Shown in pieces: positions 1 to 8,805 of a DNA stretch of 64,000 nucleotides (position 1 is its first letter; each line of letters starts with the position of its first letter). Below the pieces are notes generated by a model, which had not been told where the DNA came from, ran no database searches, and worked only from the letters and a program-made list of their open reading frames with translations. The position numbers and the translations under genes are program-made. Origin of the DNA: E44-bin32 sp034430615 (GTDB lineage: Bacteria > Chloroflexota > Anaerolineae > Anaerolineales > E44-bin32); NCBI GenBank assembly GCA_034430615.1, contig DAOUEJ010000204.1, positions 20,536 through 84,535 on the forward strand, in the 5' to 3' direction.

Positions 1-647
1 CCCACCTGGAGGGCGCCTCTGCTCCCTCCACCGCTTAAGACAAAAGCTATCATGCTGCACCTCTTGCTTCTCCGCCACTGCCGGGCGTCGGTTGTGGCCC
101 CATCAGTTTGCACCCTATGCTCAATTCCTTCCTGAGAGTGCGCTGACGATTGAACGACCCCGGCTGACATTCACTGAGATCAATGATCAGTTTCCCGCCC
201 CTCCAGCCAAGGGCACTTAGTTGTACCCTTGGCTCCAGGAAGGAGAAGCGAAGCCTTAGCCACAGTTCCAGGTACAGCGACCCAGGAGAAAGGCGGTCTT
301 GAGGACCGACATCAGCTTTCTAAAGGAGTTGGGAATCACACATCCCCTAGGTAAGGAAATCGTGCTTCCAATCCGAACGATGCCATCCCCTCTATCTATA
401 CGAATAAGTCTTCCTCGAGGATCAAGGGATCTCGGGCCAGATCCTATACACCCCACCGATCAGGAATAATTGGATGAACCCTCGTCGCTCCGCTGGTAGT
501 ACCTAATGAGAGAAGATTCAGGCTGTTTTCTCCTCTCATGGATGGGTAGGCTATAGGGATCCACCTCCCTGGCCTGCCAGGAAGGAGATAGGTATCATCC
601 TGCGAATAGGGGTTGGGCTTTCATCACCATCAATCTCTGGGGAGCGT
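1..647. other. Left-edge stretch without a convincing gene
   Basis: I see no supported gene here. One plus-strand frame stays open from the window edge to a TAG at about 197-199. Its last ~35 codons look mildly protein-like, ending in FPAPPAKGT, so it could be the tail or decayed remnant of a gene that begins outside the window; there is no recognisable domain. A 66-codon minus-strand frame at 256-456 has no ribosome binding site and no family resemblance. A GGGGAG ribosome binding site lies just before the ATG at 648. Confidence 0.4.
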
Positions 648-1469
648 ATGAAAAAGCGCCAGATCGGAAACATCACACTCTATTTTGATCCAAGCGAAGA
701 GTCCACGGCCGACCTCGTTGCCGGGGTTATCGATGAAACCAGCTGGATCCTGCGCTCACGCTGGTCGCTGGAAATCCCCTCCGACTGTCATCTGATTGTA
801 ATGACTTCCTGGCAGCAATTCTTCTTCAATGCCGCGCCCCTTGCCTATAGGTTCGGCCTGGTCATCAGCCTACCGCTCTGGGTCTGGAGAGTGAAGGCAA
901 TGTGGCGCGTCGCAGGTGGCTGGACCAACCGTTTTGGCCATCGTGTTGCTGTCGGCGTAAAGCCGCCTTCCCTCCTAGCCGGGGCTGACCGGCGGATTGG
1001 TGAACGCATCTTCGTCTCAATTGACGATCCCCGCGAGAAGGTCCGCCAGATCACCTGCCACGAGCTGACCCATGCTGCCAGCGCGGCCCGGAAACTCCCC
1101 ATGTGGCTCAACGAAGGCTTTGCCACCCGCACAGTTGATCATCTTGCAGGTTACCCCACCATTCGAGCCGATACGCTCCAACTGCTCTCAAGTCCTGACA
1201 CCGGTGTCAAGCCGCTCGGCTATCGCAACCTCCGTCTGAAGGACCAGGAGTCGATCGTGTACGAGTATGCTCGCGGGTACTGGCTGACACGATTGCTCGA
1301 CGAGCAATATCCCGATAAGCTCACCAATTGTATGACGAAGGGCTCAGATCGGTCACAAGAGGACATCGTCGCCGAAGCACTTGGCCTTCCCCGTGATGAG
1401 TTGTGGGCAGCCCTGAACCCGCTGCTCCTCGAACACTTTGCGATTGAAGCCGAGCTGCATCGGAAGTAG
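648..1469 (+). CDS. Putative zinc metallopeptidase, peptidase MA-like
   Basis: A 273-residue protein carrying the gluzincin signature HELTH at residues 138-142, followed by WLNEGFA at 153-159. In the peptidase MA-like family the two His residues bind zinc, the Glu after the first His is the general base, and the Glu of NEG is the third ligand; all are present. The first ~130 residues contain a hydrophobic stretch near 63-82 but no clear signal peptide, so cytoplasmic or membrane-associated location is uncertain. GGGGAG sits 5 bases before the ATG. The substrate is unknown. It stands alone, with the next gene starting about 150 bases downstream from its own promoter. Confidence 0.7.
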   Translation: MKKRQIGNITLYFDPSEESTADLVAGVIDETSWILRSRWSLEIPSDCHLIVMTSWQQFFFNAAPLAYRFGLVISLPLWVWRVKAMWRVAGGWTNRFGHRVAVGVKPPSLLAGADRRIGERIFVSIDDPREKVRQITCHELTHAASAARKLPMWLNEGFATRTVDHLAGYPTIRADTLQLLSSPDTGVKPLGYRNLRLKDQESIVYEYARGYWLTRLLDEQYPDKLTNCMTKGSDRSQEDIVAEALGLPRDELWAALNPLLLEHFAIEAELHRK

Positions 1470-1542
1470 CCACACCCGAACCCTTGACTGAGCAGTTGAG
1501 CCTCTCAAGTCCTGGAACGGCGATCTCGCCCGAATTTAACAC

Positions 1543-1571
1543 TTGGAAGTGTGGGCCAGACGGGGTATAAA
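1543..1571 (+). promoter_or_regulatory. Candidate sigma70-type promoter for the Agl23-like gene
   Basis: TTGGAA at 1543-1548, a 17-base spacer, and TATAAA at 1566-1571 form a good housekeeping-type promoter. Transcription would start near 1578, about 40 bases before the ATG at 1621, which has AGGAG 5 bases upstream. The TTG of the -35 box is itself in frame with the gene, so a start there would place translation upstream of the transcript. Confidence 0.5.
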
Positions 1572-1620
1572 GCCCTTTATTCTGTTCGTCCCAATACAGG
1601 CAAACCCAAGAGGAGCTCGC

Positions 1621-4600
1621 ATGAGTGAATCTTTACCGCCTACCGCATCGAACCGCCGGCTTTTCTCAACTCCCAACCTGGCGGTCATGGTCCTGCTTCT
1701 CATCGTAGCCCTAGGGCTACTCACGCGCATGGTCGACCTTGGCGCGCGCGTGATGAGCCATGACGAGATCAACCATGTGTATTGGGCCTGGATGTTCTCT
1801 GAGAACGGCTCGTATATTGCCGACCCTCTCTCGCACGGGCCATTCCAGTTCCACATGCTGGCTTTGAGCTACCTGATCTTCGGCGATTCTGATTTCTCTG
1901 CGCGCTTCCCGGCTGCGTTGACCGGGGTCGCCGTGCTGGGGATTCTGTGGCTTTTCCGGCGCTGGTTGGGCCGGACAGGAACCCTGGCAGCAGCGGCAAT
2001 GATCCTGATCAGCCCCTACATGCTTTACTACTCGCGCTACGCCCGGAATGAGATCTTCGTCGTGGCCGAAGTGCTGCTCACCGTGTGGGCCGTTTTCCGA
2101 TACCTGGAAACCCGTCGCCCGGGGATGCTCTACGCGCTGGCCGGCCTGCTCGCGCTGCATGCGGCCACGAAGGAGACCTATTTCCTTTTCACCGCCCCGC
2201 TCCTGATCATGCTCGGTTTACACCTGTGTATCGAGCTCTTCCAGCTGGCCTGGAAGAAGGAGCAGATGAAGTCGGTCTTTGCCGTTGGCCTTGGCTTGAC
2301 CGTGCTTGGATTCGGGACAGCACTGGGGAGTTTCCTACGCGATCGCACCCAGGCCGGCGAGGCTGCCGTCCCGATGGCTTCGTCGTTGGTCTTCATTGGC
2401 GTTGCGTTTGGCCTGATTGGGGCGGTCATGCTGCTCGTTGCGCTTATCCGCAATTTCGGGCGTGAACTCCAGACCCGCTTCCCCACCCTTGATTTAATCG
2501 TCGTGATCGCCACCCTCACACTGCCTCAGCTCACTGCCTTACCCGCACAGGCCATGGGCTGGGATCCGCTTGATACGGCCGATCCCTTTAGCTACGGACG
2601 CACAGTCACGCTCTTACTCGTACTCAGCGCGATCGCGATCGCGCTCGGGGTGGCATGGGGCCGGCGTAAATGGTTGATATCAGCCGCCATATTCTGCCTG
2701 ATCTTCATCCCGCTCTACACGACCTTCTTCACCAACCCCTATGGGATTTTTACCGGTTTCGTGCGCTCGCTTGGGTACTGGCTCGTCCAGCAAGGCGTGG
2801 AGCGTGGTTCCCAACCCTGGTATTACTACCTGCTGCTACAGATCCCGCTCTACGAATTCCTGGCTGCGCTCGGCGCAGCAGCTGCAGTGATCCTGGTCGT
2901 CATACGGCCTCCCTGGTCAAGGGGGCGTGCAGGGAACCGCCTGCAGCACTCCGATGAAGGTGAGGGCCTGGATGTGCAGCAGTTGTTTGTGTTGTTCCTC
3001 ATCTTCTGGGCGATCAGCGCGCTCTTTATCTACACCTTTGCTGGCGAACGCATGCCGTGGCTCACGGTTCACATTGTTCTGCCGCTGATTCTGCTCAGCG
3101 GTTGGGCGTTCGACCAGTTCTTCGGCGGCCGCTCGCTGGCTGAAATCTGGAGTTGGAGGGCGGCTGCGGTAGTGCTCTTGACGGTGCTTACCGCACTCGG
3201 GATTGCCGCCACACTGAGCAACCTTTTTGGCTGGGGCCTGGCCGGGAATTCAGCCGCCCGGCGCTTCACGGGTGCCATCATCCCGGCTGGCATTGCCGGC
3301 CTCGGGATCTGGCTTGGTTTGCAGCTACTGAAACGTGACTCCCAATCGCGCGTGCTGCGCCTGGGTGCCCTCACCCTGATTGCTCTTCTGGCCATCCAGA
3401 CCGCACGCACCGCGCTGCGGGCAGCTTTCACCAACGCCGACAGCACTAAGGAATTTCTTGTCTACGCGCACGCCGCGCCAGGACCGGCAATCGCACTGCA
3501 GGAGATCGAACGCCTCTCCTATAATCTGACCGGCGGCATTGACCTGCCGGTGGCATACGATAATGATGCTGCCTACCCCTACTGGTGGTACTTCCGGGAC
3601 TACCCCCAGGCGTATTCGTTCGGAGTTTCACCAAGCCGTGAGCTCCTGCGCTACCCGATCGTCATCGCCGGCGAAGCCAACTACGCCCGGGTTGAAGCCT
3701 ATCTTGGCGACCGATATCAATCTGTCGAGTACGAACGCTTATGGTGGCCGATCGAAGATTATGTCGGGTTGACCTGGGAGCGGGTGCGAAGCGCGCTGAG
3801 TTCCCCGGAGATGCGGCGCGCGCTCTGGGAGCTGTGGTTCAACCGCAACTACAAGCCCTACGAGCAGGTGACTGGGCGCGATCTTTCGCCCAGGGGTTGG
3901 TCTCCCGCCAGCCGGATGCGGGTGTACGTGCGCGAGGATCTCGCCGCCGGCTATCCGGGCGGGACCTATACCGGTGAACTTTCAAATAACATCGCTTTCA
4001 GCGATGCGTATGCGGATGGCACGCTCACGCTGCAGCCAGTGCGGATCCTCGGCGGACCTGGCCAAGCCCCGGGGAGTTTCCAGGCGCCGCGTCAGATTGC
4101 CTTCACCCAGGAAGGTAACCTGCTCATTGCCGACTCGGAAAACAACCGCATCCAGGAGATCTCACCCGACGGCACGCTGATCCGCGTCTGGGGTGAGTAC
4201 GCGGATGTGGGTGTGGAGGCCGCCCCGGGTGGGACTTTCAACCAGCCTTGGGGGATCGCCTCCGGAGAGGCAGGGATCTTCGTCGCCGATACCTGGAACC
4301 ACCGAATTCAACGCTTCGATGGCCAAGGTGCGTTCCTGGGAAGTTTCGGTGTGTTTGGAACGGACGGGGGTGAGATGAGCTTCTACGGCCCGCGCTCGCT
4401 CGCACTTGACGGGGACGGTCGGATCTTCGCCGTCGATACCGGAAACAAGCGCGTGCTGGTCTTTGACACACAGGGGACACCCGTTGCCCAATTCGGCGGC
4501 GGTGGCGTTGAGAGCGGACGACTCGACGAGCCGGTAGGTATCGCAGTAGGGCTGCAAGGTCGTATCTACATCGCCGACACCTGGAACCAGCGTGTGCAGG

Positions 4601-4905
4601 TATTTCACGAACGCGGAACCGGGTTTTTTGAGGTCGAGAGTGAATGGCCGGTGGAAGCGTGGTACGGCCAATCGATCGAGAACAAACCCTACATCGCCGT
4701 CAGCCCGGATGGCCAGGTTTGTATCAGTGACCCAGAAGGCGCCCGCGTGTTGTGCTTTGACCAGGTGGGGCAATTCCTGCACGGGATCGTAAGCCCGGGC
4801 ATAGCGCGCCCTAGCGGAGTTGCATTCGACTCATCCTGTCAGCTCTGGGTGGCCGATGCCGAGACGGATCAGATTCTCGGGTTCGATCTCGGGGGCTGTC
4901 ATTGA
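1621..4905 (+). CDS. Agl23-like membrane glycosyltransferase fused to NHL repeats
   Basis: A 1094-residue protein. The N-terminal half is a GT-C fold (GT39/PMT-like, TIGR03663 'Agl23' type) with many membrane helices; the acidic segment MSHDEINHVYWAW near residues 45-57 matches the conserved first-loop acidic motif of lipid-linked sugar transferases. After a soluble linker with tyrosine-rich segments, the last ~290 residues hold NHL-type beta-propeller repeats, seen as recurring IADSENNRIQ, VADTWNHRIQRF, AVDTGNKRVLVF and IADTWNQRVQVF. The propeller should lie outside the membrane. The family is tied to protein or cell-surface glycosylation; donor and acceptor are unknown. The ATG at 1621 is chosen because of AGGAG and the promoter just upstream. 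Confidence 0.8.
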   Translation: MSESLPPTASNRRLFSTPNLAVMVLLLIVALGLLTRMVDLGARVMSHDEINHVYWAWMFSENGSYIADPLSHGPFQFHMLALSYLIFGDSDFSARFPAALTGVAVLGILWLFRRWLGRTGTLAAAAMILISPYMLYYSRYARNEIFVVAEVLLTVWAVFRYLETRRPGMLYALAGLLALHAATKETYFLFTAPLLIMLGLHLCIELFQLAWKKEQMKSVFAVGLGLTVLGFGTALGSFLRDRTQAGEAAVPMASSLVFIGVAFGLIGAVMLLVALIRNFGRELQTRFPTLDLIVVIATLTLPQLTALPAQAMGWDPLDTADPFSYGRTVTLLLVLSAIAIALGVAWGRRKWLISAAIFCLIFIPLYTTFFTNPYGIFTGFVRSLGYWLVQQGVERGSQPWYYYLLLQIPLYEFLAALGAAAAVILVVIRPPWSRGRAGNRLQHSDEGEGLDVQQLFVLFLIFWAISALFIYTFAGERMPWLTVHIVLPLILLSGWAFDQFFGGRSLAEIWSWRAAAVVLLTVLTALGIAATLSNLFGWGLAGNSAARRFTGAIIPAGIAGLGIWLGLQLLKRDSQSRVLRLGALTLIALLAIQTARTALRAAFTNADSTKEFLVYAHAAPGPAIALQEIERLSYNLTGGIDLPVAYDNDAAYPYWWYFRDYPQAYSFGVSPSRELLRYPIVIAGEANYARVEAYLGDRYQSVEYERLWWPIEDYVGLTWERVRSALSSPEMRRALWELWFNRNYKPYEQVTGRDLSPRGWSPASRMRVYVREDLAAGYPGGTYTGELSNNIAFSDAYADGTLTLQPVRILGGPGQAPGSFQAPRQIAFTQEGNLLIADSENNRIQEISPDGTLIRVWGEYADVGVEAAPGGTFNQPWGIASGEAGIFVADTWNHRIQRFDGQGAFLGSFGVFGTDGGEMSFYGPRSLALDGDGRIFAVDTGNKRVLVFDTQGTPVAQFGGGGVESGRLDEPVGIAVGLQGRIYIADTWNQRVQVFHERGTGFFEVESEWPVEAWYGQSIENKPYIAVSPDGQVCISDPEGARVLCFDQVGQFLHGIVSPGIARPSGVAFDSSCQLWVADAETDQILGFDLGGCH

Positions 4906-4938
4906 TCTGAGTGCCGCGTACCACCTTGAAGGTTGCTG

Positions 4939-5877
4939 ATGCCCTCGAAAACCAAAAACCGCGGAACCCGACGTCCACGGCCTGAGGACGCTCAACGCGT
5001 CCTGGATTTCATCCGTGCCTGCGACGTCGCTGATTATGGTGAGCATGACACCGATCTGCAAGACCTGCTCTATGATTGGAAGCAGGCTGACCTCGCCCAT
5101 GACGCTTCGCTTATAGAGGATTCCACCGGCGAGCTCATCGCCTACGCCGCCTTGATCCCACATGCCGATATCCTGCGCCTCGATCTGTACCTCGACCCGC
5201 AGGGGCGCGCCGACAACTTGATGGCCAGCCTGCTGGCGGACCTGGAAAGACGCACTCTAGAGCGATTGGAAACAGATCCGCCTGCCAAACGCGGTTTTCT
5301 CATGACCCACCTGGCGCATAGCAACGCTCGTGATCGCGCCTTTTTCGAGGATGCCGGCTACAGGCCGGTCAGGTATTACTTCCAGATGCGCCACATCCAG
5401 GATGGACTATCCTTGCCGATCGAATGGCCAGAGGGGATCAAGGTGCGTTCGTTCAACCCGGGGGAGGACGATCAAGCTGTTTACCAATTCGTCCAGGAAG
5501 CCTTTCGCCGACCTGATCGAGAACCTCCCACACTGAATGCCTGGCGGGAGTTCATGATGCGTCCTGATGATTTTCACCCTGAGTTGTGGAAGCTCGCCTT
5601 CTCAGACGAGTTGTTGGTGGGGACCTGTCTTTCATTCGACTACTCCGAGGAAGGCTGGGTTCGCCAACTCGCCGTGGCAAAAGAGCTTCGTCGGCATGGC
5701 CTTGGATCGGCGCTCCTCAGTGATGCATTTTCTATGTTCTATATCAGGGGTCAGCCGCGAGTGGCGCTCTCTGTCGCCTCCGATAACCCGAATGCGATCA
5801 ACTTTTACCAGCGACTGGGGATGACGCTTGTCCGGCAATATGATGAATACATCAAACCTTATGACGATTTCTCGTAA
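4939..5877 (+). CDS. Tandem GNAT-family N-acetyltransferase
   Basis: 312 residues that read as two GNAT folds in a row. The N-terminal copy is poorly conserved. The C-terminal copy has a recognisable acetyl-CoA loop (QLAVAKELRRHGLGSALL) and the closing motif VASDNPNAINFYQRLGM typical of GNAT strands 5 to 6. Such double GNATs often acetylate amines on small molecules or peptides, but the substrate cannot be read from sequence. The start is the ATG 6 bases after AAGG rather than the TTG two codons earlier. It follows the Agl23-like gene after only 33 bases and may be co-transcribed. Confidence 0.75.
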   Translation: MPSKTKNRGTRRPRPEDAQRVLDFIRACDVADYGEHDTDLQDLLYDWKQADLAHDASLIEDSTGELIAYAALIPHADILRLDLYLDPQGRADNLMASLLADLERRTLERLETDPPAKRGFLMTHLAHSNARDRAFFEDAGYRPVRYYFQMRHIQDGLSLPIEWPEGIKVRSFNPGEDDQAVYQFVQEAFRRPDREPPTLNAWREFMMRPDDFHPELWKLAFSDELLVGTCLSFDYSEEGWVRQLAVAKELRRHGLGSALLSDAFSMFYIRGQPRVALSVASDNPNAINFYQRLGMTLVRQYDEYIKPYDDFS

Positions 5878-5933
5878 TTTGACCGCAAACAAACCGGGAG
5901 CAGGTGAACGCCATGCCCGGGGGAGAGGTTAAG

Positions 5934-6617
5934 ATGGAGAACAAGATGCTCGCTCTGCGCAGAAAACGATCGCTTGGGATCGTCACTTGTGCCATCCTTG
6001 TGGCGGGCAGCGCCTGCATCATCTCCATCCCAACCAATCCGGATCGAGACGGTTCGGTCAACGCGAATCCAATCCCTACCAAACCAGACCCCGCCAGAAG
6101 CCTGGAGCGCCATATCGCAGTACAAGCAACTCAAGTCGCAGCGCTTGCGGCCGAGGTCCGAGGTCTGCAGGAACAGGTGCAGGCACAGGCCACGTTCATA
6201 CATTACCTGGCTACCCGAGGACCGGCTCTCCCCCCACGCAACGACCGGGCAATCACCCCGACGCCATACCATCCACTCACAGGAACGATCGAGATTGATG
6301 GTGGACTCTGCTGTGTGGGTGGCATCGCGGGAGATACCACGACAATCGAGGTCGCGTTCAGCGCCCAGAGCCCATTTGCCGAGATCTCGGCGATGCGGGT
6401 GCACGCCGGTGGGAGCCCGCTCGCACCAGTGGAATTCGACCAGATCGCATGGCAGCCTTACCTCCCAGGTGTGTCATTCGAAGTTCCCCTCACCATCAAC
6501 TGGGTTGGGTTCTATGTCCAGGTGCAGTTTCGTGATGCACTTGGCAACCTCTCACCTATCTACGTGGATGACATCTCGGTCGAGGGCATGCCTTCGCTGA
6601 CGCCAACCACGCCATAG
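5934..6617 (+). CDS. Membrane-anchored or lipoprotein-like protein with a short coiled coil
   Basis: 227 residues. A basic N-terminus (RRKR) is followed by a hydrophobic stretch ending in VAGSAC at residues 23-28, which could be a divergent lipobox or an uncleaved anchor. A Pro/Asn-rich linker leads to a heptad-like segment (about residues 55-90, with VAALAAEVRGLQEQVQ), then a beta-rich C-terminal domain with an adjacent Cys-Cys pair in GLCCVGG. I do not recognise a family for the C-terminal domain. The ATG at 5934 is preferred over an upstream GTG because GGAGAGG lies 6-7 bases before it. It probably acts outside the membrane. Confidence 0.65.
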   Translation: MENKMLALRRKRSLGIVTCAILVAGSACIISIPTNPDRDGSVNANPIPTKPDPARSLERHIAVQATQVAALAAEVRGLQEQVQAQATFIHYLATRGPALPPRNDRAITPTPYHPLTGTIEIDGGLCCVGGIAGDTTTIEVAFSAQSPFAEISAMRVHAGGSPLAPVEFDQIAWQPYLPGVSFEVPLTINWVGFYVQVQFRDALGNLSPIYVDDISVEGMPSLTPTTP

Positions 6618-6795
6618 TCTCATGTGAACTGGCGCCCGATAAGCCTTACGGGTGATGGAACCGGACGAGCTCCCCCATCTTACGATCCAAGCGATGTGCG
6701 CGTCACATGGTCTTGCGGCCAGGATGAGCGCTGAATTCCAATTCTACATCCCACCAAATCCCCAAGAATAAGGATGCATTCTCCCCCTCCCCTAG

Positions 6796-6972
6796 ATTAA
6801 ACTGGCGCTCTTACATAGCCTGGTTATCGCGCTCCTTGATTACCTGCCCGACCAAACCTGGTCATTCTTCCAGCTCAACTGGCGGAACGCACGTGTATTT
6901 CCAACGATCGCGCTGGCAATGGTCGGGGGGATCATTCTGATCTCGCTCTACAAGCGAAGAGCACATATCTGA
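6796..6972 (+). pseudogene. Open frame without a start codon, membrane-protein-like remnant
   Basis: A 58-codon frame opens after a TAG at 6793 and closes with TGA at 6970-6972. Its translation looks protein-like and membrane-seeking (FFQLNWRNARVFPT, then VGGIILISLYKRR with a basic end), yet no ATG, GTG or TTG precedes the hydrophobic part. It may be the tail of a decayed gene, or use a rare ATT start. The rest of 6618-6985 shows nothing else. Confidence 0.25.
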
Positions 6973-6985
6973 GATAGAGGGAAAT

Positions 6986-7020
6986 CTCCTAACCCCTGCT
7001 GAATTAACAGGGGTTAGGAG
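6986..7020. terminator. Strong hairpin after the XRE regulator gene
   Basis: A perfect 13-base inverted repeat (CTCCTAACCCCTG at 6986-6998 and its complement at 7008-7020) around a 9-base loop. It lies 35 bases beyond the stop of the leftward regulator gene. There is no long T-run, so it may work as a weak intrinsic terminator or as a transcript-stabilising hairpin. Confidence 0.6.
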
Positions 7021-7054
7021 AGAGCAAAGCTCGAATCCCAGATCAAAATCAATC

Positions 7055-7267
7055 TCAGTCAGAGATGCTGCGATCATCTCCAGGATCAAAGATATCCTCA
7101 ATCGTCTGTCCGAAGATATTTGCCAGCTTGAAGGCAAGCGGCAGGCTGGGGTCGTATTTACCGGTTTCCACTGCGTTGATCGTCTGGCGCGAGACACCGG
7201 CGCGGTCAGCCAGATCTGCCTGAGACCAATCCCGCTCTGCACGTAGGATTTTGAGCCTGTTCTTCAT
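7055..7267 (-). CDS. XRE-family helix-turn-helix regulator (YozG/Cro-like)
   Basis: A 70-residue Cro/CI-type repressor. The helix-turn-helix is clear: WSQADLADRAGVSRQTINAVE, then GKYDPSLPLAFKLANIFG, typical of the short YozG-like group usually encoded with a membrane protein. The start is the ATG that overlaps the upstream membrane gene's stop in ATGA, giving translational coupling. It is transcribed leftward from the promoter at 7864-7892 and may bind the inverted repeat there to repress its own operon, as related pairs do (inference). Confidence 0.85.
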   Translation of the reverse strand: MKNRLKILRAERDWSQADLADRAGVSRQTINAVETGKYDPSLPLAFKLANIFGQTIEDIFDPGDDRSISD

Positions 7268-7830
7268 CGATACTTCCAGAGGGTCCAGGCTTTCCCGATC
7301 CCCCAACTTAGGATCATTACCAACCCGACGAATAGCCAGTTAGGTTGCCCCAGGCCAATTTCATTCAGCAGTCCCACGCTGAATACGATCATTGCTGTCA
7401 GTCCAAATCCGATCGCAATTGCCTCGGTTTGGATCCGACGCTGCAATTCGTCCAGGCAAGCAATGGCCGTCCCAACTGCAAGCACTAAGAGCAGGAACGC
7501 GATCACCGGCGCAAGCGTGAATGCCAGCCGTAGCTCTGGTTTGATCACATCATCGATCCAGGTGGACCACGCAAAGAGTGCCCCGAGAAACAAGAGCACG
7601 GTTATTATGACCTGTCGGGCGCGATGCGGCGGATACTGCATAAACTGGTCCCTGCGTTCGAACGCGGCACCAAGCGCCAGACCGATGATTAAACCAAAAC
7701 CAAGCCCATCCAGTAAATCCCCCTGGATGAGACCAACGATCACACCCACTGCAAGCCCCATCATCAGGCCTCCGGCAAAATTCCAAGGCGCTCCCGGTTT
7801 CTCGCCTTTAATTTCCGATCTTGTGTTCAT
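7264..7830 (-). CDS. Multi-pass membrane protein paired with an XRE regulator
   Basis: 188 residues with about six hydrophobic segments: glycine-rich helices near the N-terminus (GGLMMGLAVGVIVGL), a pair around residues 75-120, and two near the C-terminus ending in WGIGKAWTLWKYR. Small membrane proteins of this type commonly sit directly upstream of YozG-like regulators. The exact function is unknown. The ATG at 7830 follows AGGAGG with 6-base spacing and is preferred over the adjoining TTG. It is the first gene of a two-gene leftward operon. Confidence 0.7.
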   Translation of the reverse strand: MNTRSEIKGEKPGAPWNFAGGLMMGLAVGVIVGLIQGDLLDGLGFGLIIGLALGAAFERRDQFMQYPPHRARQVIITVLLFLGALFAWSTWIDDVIKPELRLAFTLAPVIAFLLLVLAVGTAIACLDELQRRIQTEAIAIGFGLTAMIVFSVGLLNEIGLGQPNWLFVGLVMILSWGIGKAWTLWKYR

Positions 7831-7863
7831 CAACCTCCTCCTGATGCTCTCAAAGTTAATGTG

Positions 7864-7892
7864 AGTGTAAATGATACTTTACCAATTGTCAA
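7864..7892 (-). promoter_or_regulatory. Sigma70-type promoter of the membrane protein/XRE operon
   Basis: Reading leftward, a consensus TTGACA (7892-7887), a 17-base spacer and TACACT (7869-7864). Transcription should start near 7857, giving a leader of about 27 bases before the ATG at 7830. Confidence 0.75.
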
Positions 7893-7916
7893 GTTTCCTT
7901 GACATTTTATTGGTAA
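7879..7916. promoter_or_regulatory. Long inverted repeat overlapping the -35 box, likely operator
   Basis: Left arm TTACCAAT plus TGTCAAG (7879-7893) and right arm CTTGACA, a 4-base bulge TTTT, then ATTGGTAA (7898-7916). The arms are perfect apart from the bulge and cover the TTGACA box of the leftward promoter, so a bound repressor would block RNA polymerase. The XRE protein of the same operon is the obvious candidate (inference). Confidence 0.6.
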
Positions 7917-8018
7917 TCAATTACTCCGATGAGCTTGCCCACTCAGGCGAGCCAGACTTTTACCGGTTCGCCATTAAAGGTATGATTGCCGCATAAACTG
8001 GTGCAATAGGGGTCGGAC

Positions 8019-8798
8019 GTGGCAATTCTTCAGGTGATCACGAGCGATCGGGGCCGCGCCAAAGCGCTGACCGAAACGCTTGAGGGTATGGGACACAGGG
8101 TCCAGGCTGGACCGATGAACGAGCCCCTTCGCCAGCAGCTGCTCAAACATCCACCGCAGGTGATCATCATCGATCTAGAACAGGCACCGGCGACCGGTCG
8201 GGATCTCGACCTATTCCTGCGTGTGCAAACGGTAACCCGTCGTATCCTACTTATTTATCTCGGCGGGGAAGCAGCCCGGGTCAAAGAGATAAAGCTATTG
8301 CTCCCCGACGCGATCTTTACTCATGACGATGACCTTATCCACGACCTGGAACTCGTATTGGTAAAACCTCCCCGCGACCCGGTCGTCCCCAATTCGGTCT
8401 TCGCCGGCTATAGCGGTCGCCCGCTGCCTGCCAAGCTGGGGATCAAGCCCGACATGCGGGTTTCCCTCATCGATGCCCCGCCAGACTTCGAAAAGACGCT
8501 CACCCCGCTTCCCGCAGGTGTCAAACTTGACCACTACGGCTTGCGCACACCCCAACTCACAATCTGGTTCGTAACCAGCCAATCTAAACTCAAGCGGGAT
8601 TTGCAGTCCAACCTGCGTCGCTGCAACGGTGGCAAACTCTGGATCGTTTGGCCTAAGAAGGGCTCCAAAATTCCGGGCGATCTCACCCAGAACATCGTCC
8701 GGCAGGCCGGCCTGGAGACCGGTTGGGTTGATTTTAAGGTGTGCGCTGTCGACGCAACCTGGTCCGGGTTGTGCTTCACCTTGCGCAAGAAAGGCTGA
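8019..8798 (+). CDS. Receiver-like domain fused to DUF3052
   Basis: 259 residues. Residues 1-120 resemble a response-regulator receiver fold (MAILQVITSDRGRAKALTETL, then PQVIIIDLEQA with an Asp at the end of the third strand). The C-terminal ~130 residues match DUF3052: the run AGYSGRPLPAKLGIKPDM opens the domain and LWIVWPKKGSKI closes its core. DUF3052 proteins are usually short and stand-alone and their role is unknown. Start is GTG at 8019 after AGGGG. The receiver lacks the usual acidic pair and Lys that I would need to call it phosphorylatable. Confidence 0.65.
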   Translation: MAILQVITSDRGRAKALTETLEGMGHRVQAGPMNEPLRQQLLKHPPQVIIIDLEQAPATGRDLDLFLRVQTVTRRILLIYLGGEAARVKEIKLLLPDAIFTHDDDLIHDLELVLVKPPRDPVVPNSVFAGYSGRPLPAKLGIKPDMRVSLIDAPPDFEKTLTPLPAGVKLDHYGLRTPQLTIWFVTSQSKLKRDLQSNLRRCNGGKLWIVWPKKGSKIPGDLTQNIVRQAGLETGWVDFKVCAVDATWSGLCFTLRKKG

Positions 8799-8805
8799 GC
8801 AAACC

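Noticed and set aside
1543..1620. Upstream TTG start for the Agl23-like gene
   Set aside because: That TTG is part of a likely -35 box, has no ribosome binding site, and the ATG at 1621 has AGGAG at ideal spacing.
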